Translations under genes and position numbers: made by a program | The notes under the pieces: model-generated | Databases searched by the model: none | What the model was told of the DNA's origin: nothing | Seen by the model: the letters and a program-made list of their open reading frames with translations, nothing else | Part shown: one piece after another, positions 63,492 through 64,000 of the stretch | Layout of the letters: the number at the start of each line of letters is the position of its first letter | Numbering within the stretch: the stretch's first letter is position 1 | DNA from: Virgibacillus ihumii | GTDB taxonomy: Bacteria; Bacillota; Bacilli; Bacillales; Amphibacillaceae | Length of the DNA stretch: 64,000 bases | Direction of reading: 5' to 3' | Assembly: GCF_902726655.1 (NCBI RefSeq) | Contig: NZ_CACVAN010000001.1 | Coordinates: 1,240,001 to 1,304,000, forward strand

Positions 63492-64000
63492 TTAATCGTT
63501 TTGCGGGCGGAATTCCACTCGTTCCATTAACGGATTTGGACGGTATCGTCGCCCTTCTTTCGCTTCCCGAGTCCCATTAAGCAACACGTTGTCACCGGTG
63601 AAGCCGATATTAATTTTCAGGAGACTGCCACCTACACCATACATATCGACCGGAACTCCCAACTGTTCAAAATGACTGATTCGTTTTTCAGTAAATCCTC
63701 CAGTCACAACAATATTCACATGAGAAAAACCTTCATCGTCAAGAGCTTTACGAAGCGCGAACACCAGCTCCGGATTGACTCCCCTGGGATCAAATGTACC
63801 CATCAGGTGATGATTTCGTAAAAAATACTTATCAACAAGTGTCCTGGATGTATCTATTCGTACACCCTTAAGTTCGTTCCCAAAAACTTTGGCAACCTTT
63901 AGTGCATCTGTGATAACGTCATTATTATAATCAACAAGTGACACAAGATCATCTTCCGGAAACATTTCATGGTATGCTTGAGTTGCAGCCACCACATCCC
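63492..64000 (-). CDS. Nicotinate phosphoribosyltransferase-like protein, C-terminal part
   Basis: The last 169 codons; the 5' part is beyond the window end. GVRIDTSRTLVDKYF, NIVVTGGFTEKRISHFEQL and VDMYGVGGSLLKINIGFTGD are the phosphate-binding and C-terminal motifs of the short (about 360 residue) nicotinate phosphoribosyltransferase branch, the committed step in NAD salvage. It ends NPLMERVEFRPQND. It is upstream of murC on the same strand with a 134-base gap that holds no gene. Confidence 0.82.
   Translation of the reverse strand, partial: DVVAATQAYHEMFPEDDLVSLVDYNNDVITDALKVAKVFGNELKGVRIDTSRTLVDKYFLRNHHLMGTFDPRGVNPELVFALRKALDDEGFSHVNIVVTGGFTEKRISHFEQLGVPVDMYGVGGSLLKINIGFTGDNVLLNGTREAKEGRRYRPNPLMERVEFRPQND

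Overview
The window is a chromosomal core segment of a low-GC, spore-forming member of the Bacillaceae. Gene order largely follows the Bacillus subtilis coaE-to-murC region: coaE, mutM, polA, phoRP, icd, citZ, ytvI, fxsA, pyk, pfkA, accA, accD, ytsJ, dnaE, ytrH, ytrI, nrnA, ytpI, ytoI, then ytkL, moaB, ackA, ytxK, tpx, ytfJ, ytfI, nadK, ytcJ, thiI, iscS, ezrA, refZ, ytsP, rpsD, tyrS, acuABC, ccpA, aroA, ytxH, ytxG, murC. Sporulation markers (YtvI, YtrH, YtrI, GerW/YtfJ, an alpha/beta SASP, RefZ) show a spore former. The order and the insertions look most like the halophilic or halotolerant Oceanobacillus/Virgibacillus side of the family, but that is an inference. No phage, transposase, CRISPR array, tRNA or rRNA gene was found.

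Layout. 1-6.6 kb: coaE (cut by the window edge), mutM, polA, then phoPR and a MaoC-like gene. 6.7-9.2 kb: citZ-icd, without the usual mdh. 9.5-21.3 kb: central carbon and lipid genes (pyk, pfkA, accA, accD, a GntR regulator, malic enzyme) and dnaE. 21.5-31.3 kb: sporulation membrane proteins, nrnA, ytoI, a prepilin peptidase, ytkL, a PspA-like protein, an Xaa-Pro peptidase and a short-chain dehydrogenase, with small genes among them. 31.4-37.3 kb: a universal stress protein, moaB, ackA, ytxK, tpx, ytfJ, ytfI and nadK. 37.6-46.8 kb: ytcJ, a SASP, thiI-iscS, ezrA, refZ, ytsP, rpsD and a glutamine-rich small protein. 46.8-54 kb: two membrane proteins, tyrS with a T-box leader, and a class A PBP. 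54-58.4 kb: a yoaT-yozG-yoaS cassette, then acuABC. 58.4-64 kb: ccpA, aroA, ytxH-ytxG, murC and a partial nicotinate phosphoribosyltransferase.

Regulation. CcpA is encoded here. A full-match cre overlaps the start region of the MaoC-like gene and a weaker cre lies upstream of aroA. A 15-bp palindrome of the FadR/GntR operator type sits just downstream of a strong promoter ahead of the malic enzyme-gntR-accD-accA genes, suggesting a regulator that couples NADPH/pyruvate supply to malonyl-CoA synthesis. A pair of palindromes 21 bp apart overlaps the promoter of yoaS-yozG. SigB-like promoters precede the universal stress protein and ytxGH.

Three intergenic repeat types stand out: a 120-bp structured repeat (two copies), a two-hairpin repeat (three copies, one shortened), and a GGCTGGGACAAAA inverted repeat that frames one copy of the first. 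Most of the window is ordinary core genome. The best leads are the GntR/operator circuit, the repeat families, the glutamine-rich protein (50 Gln in 86 residues), a dehydrogenase with its catalytic Tyr replaced by Phe, a MaoC-like protein lacking the catalytic His, and two small unrecognised genes. I did not find a convincing new multi-gene system.
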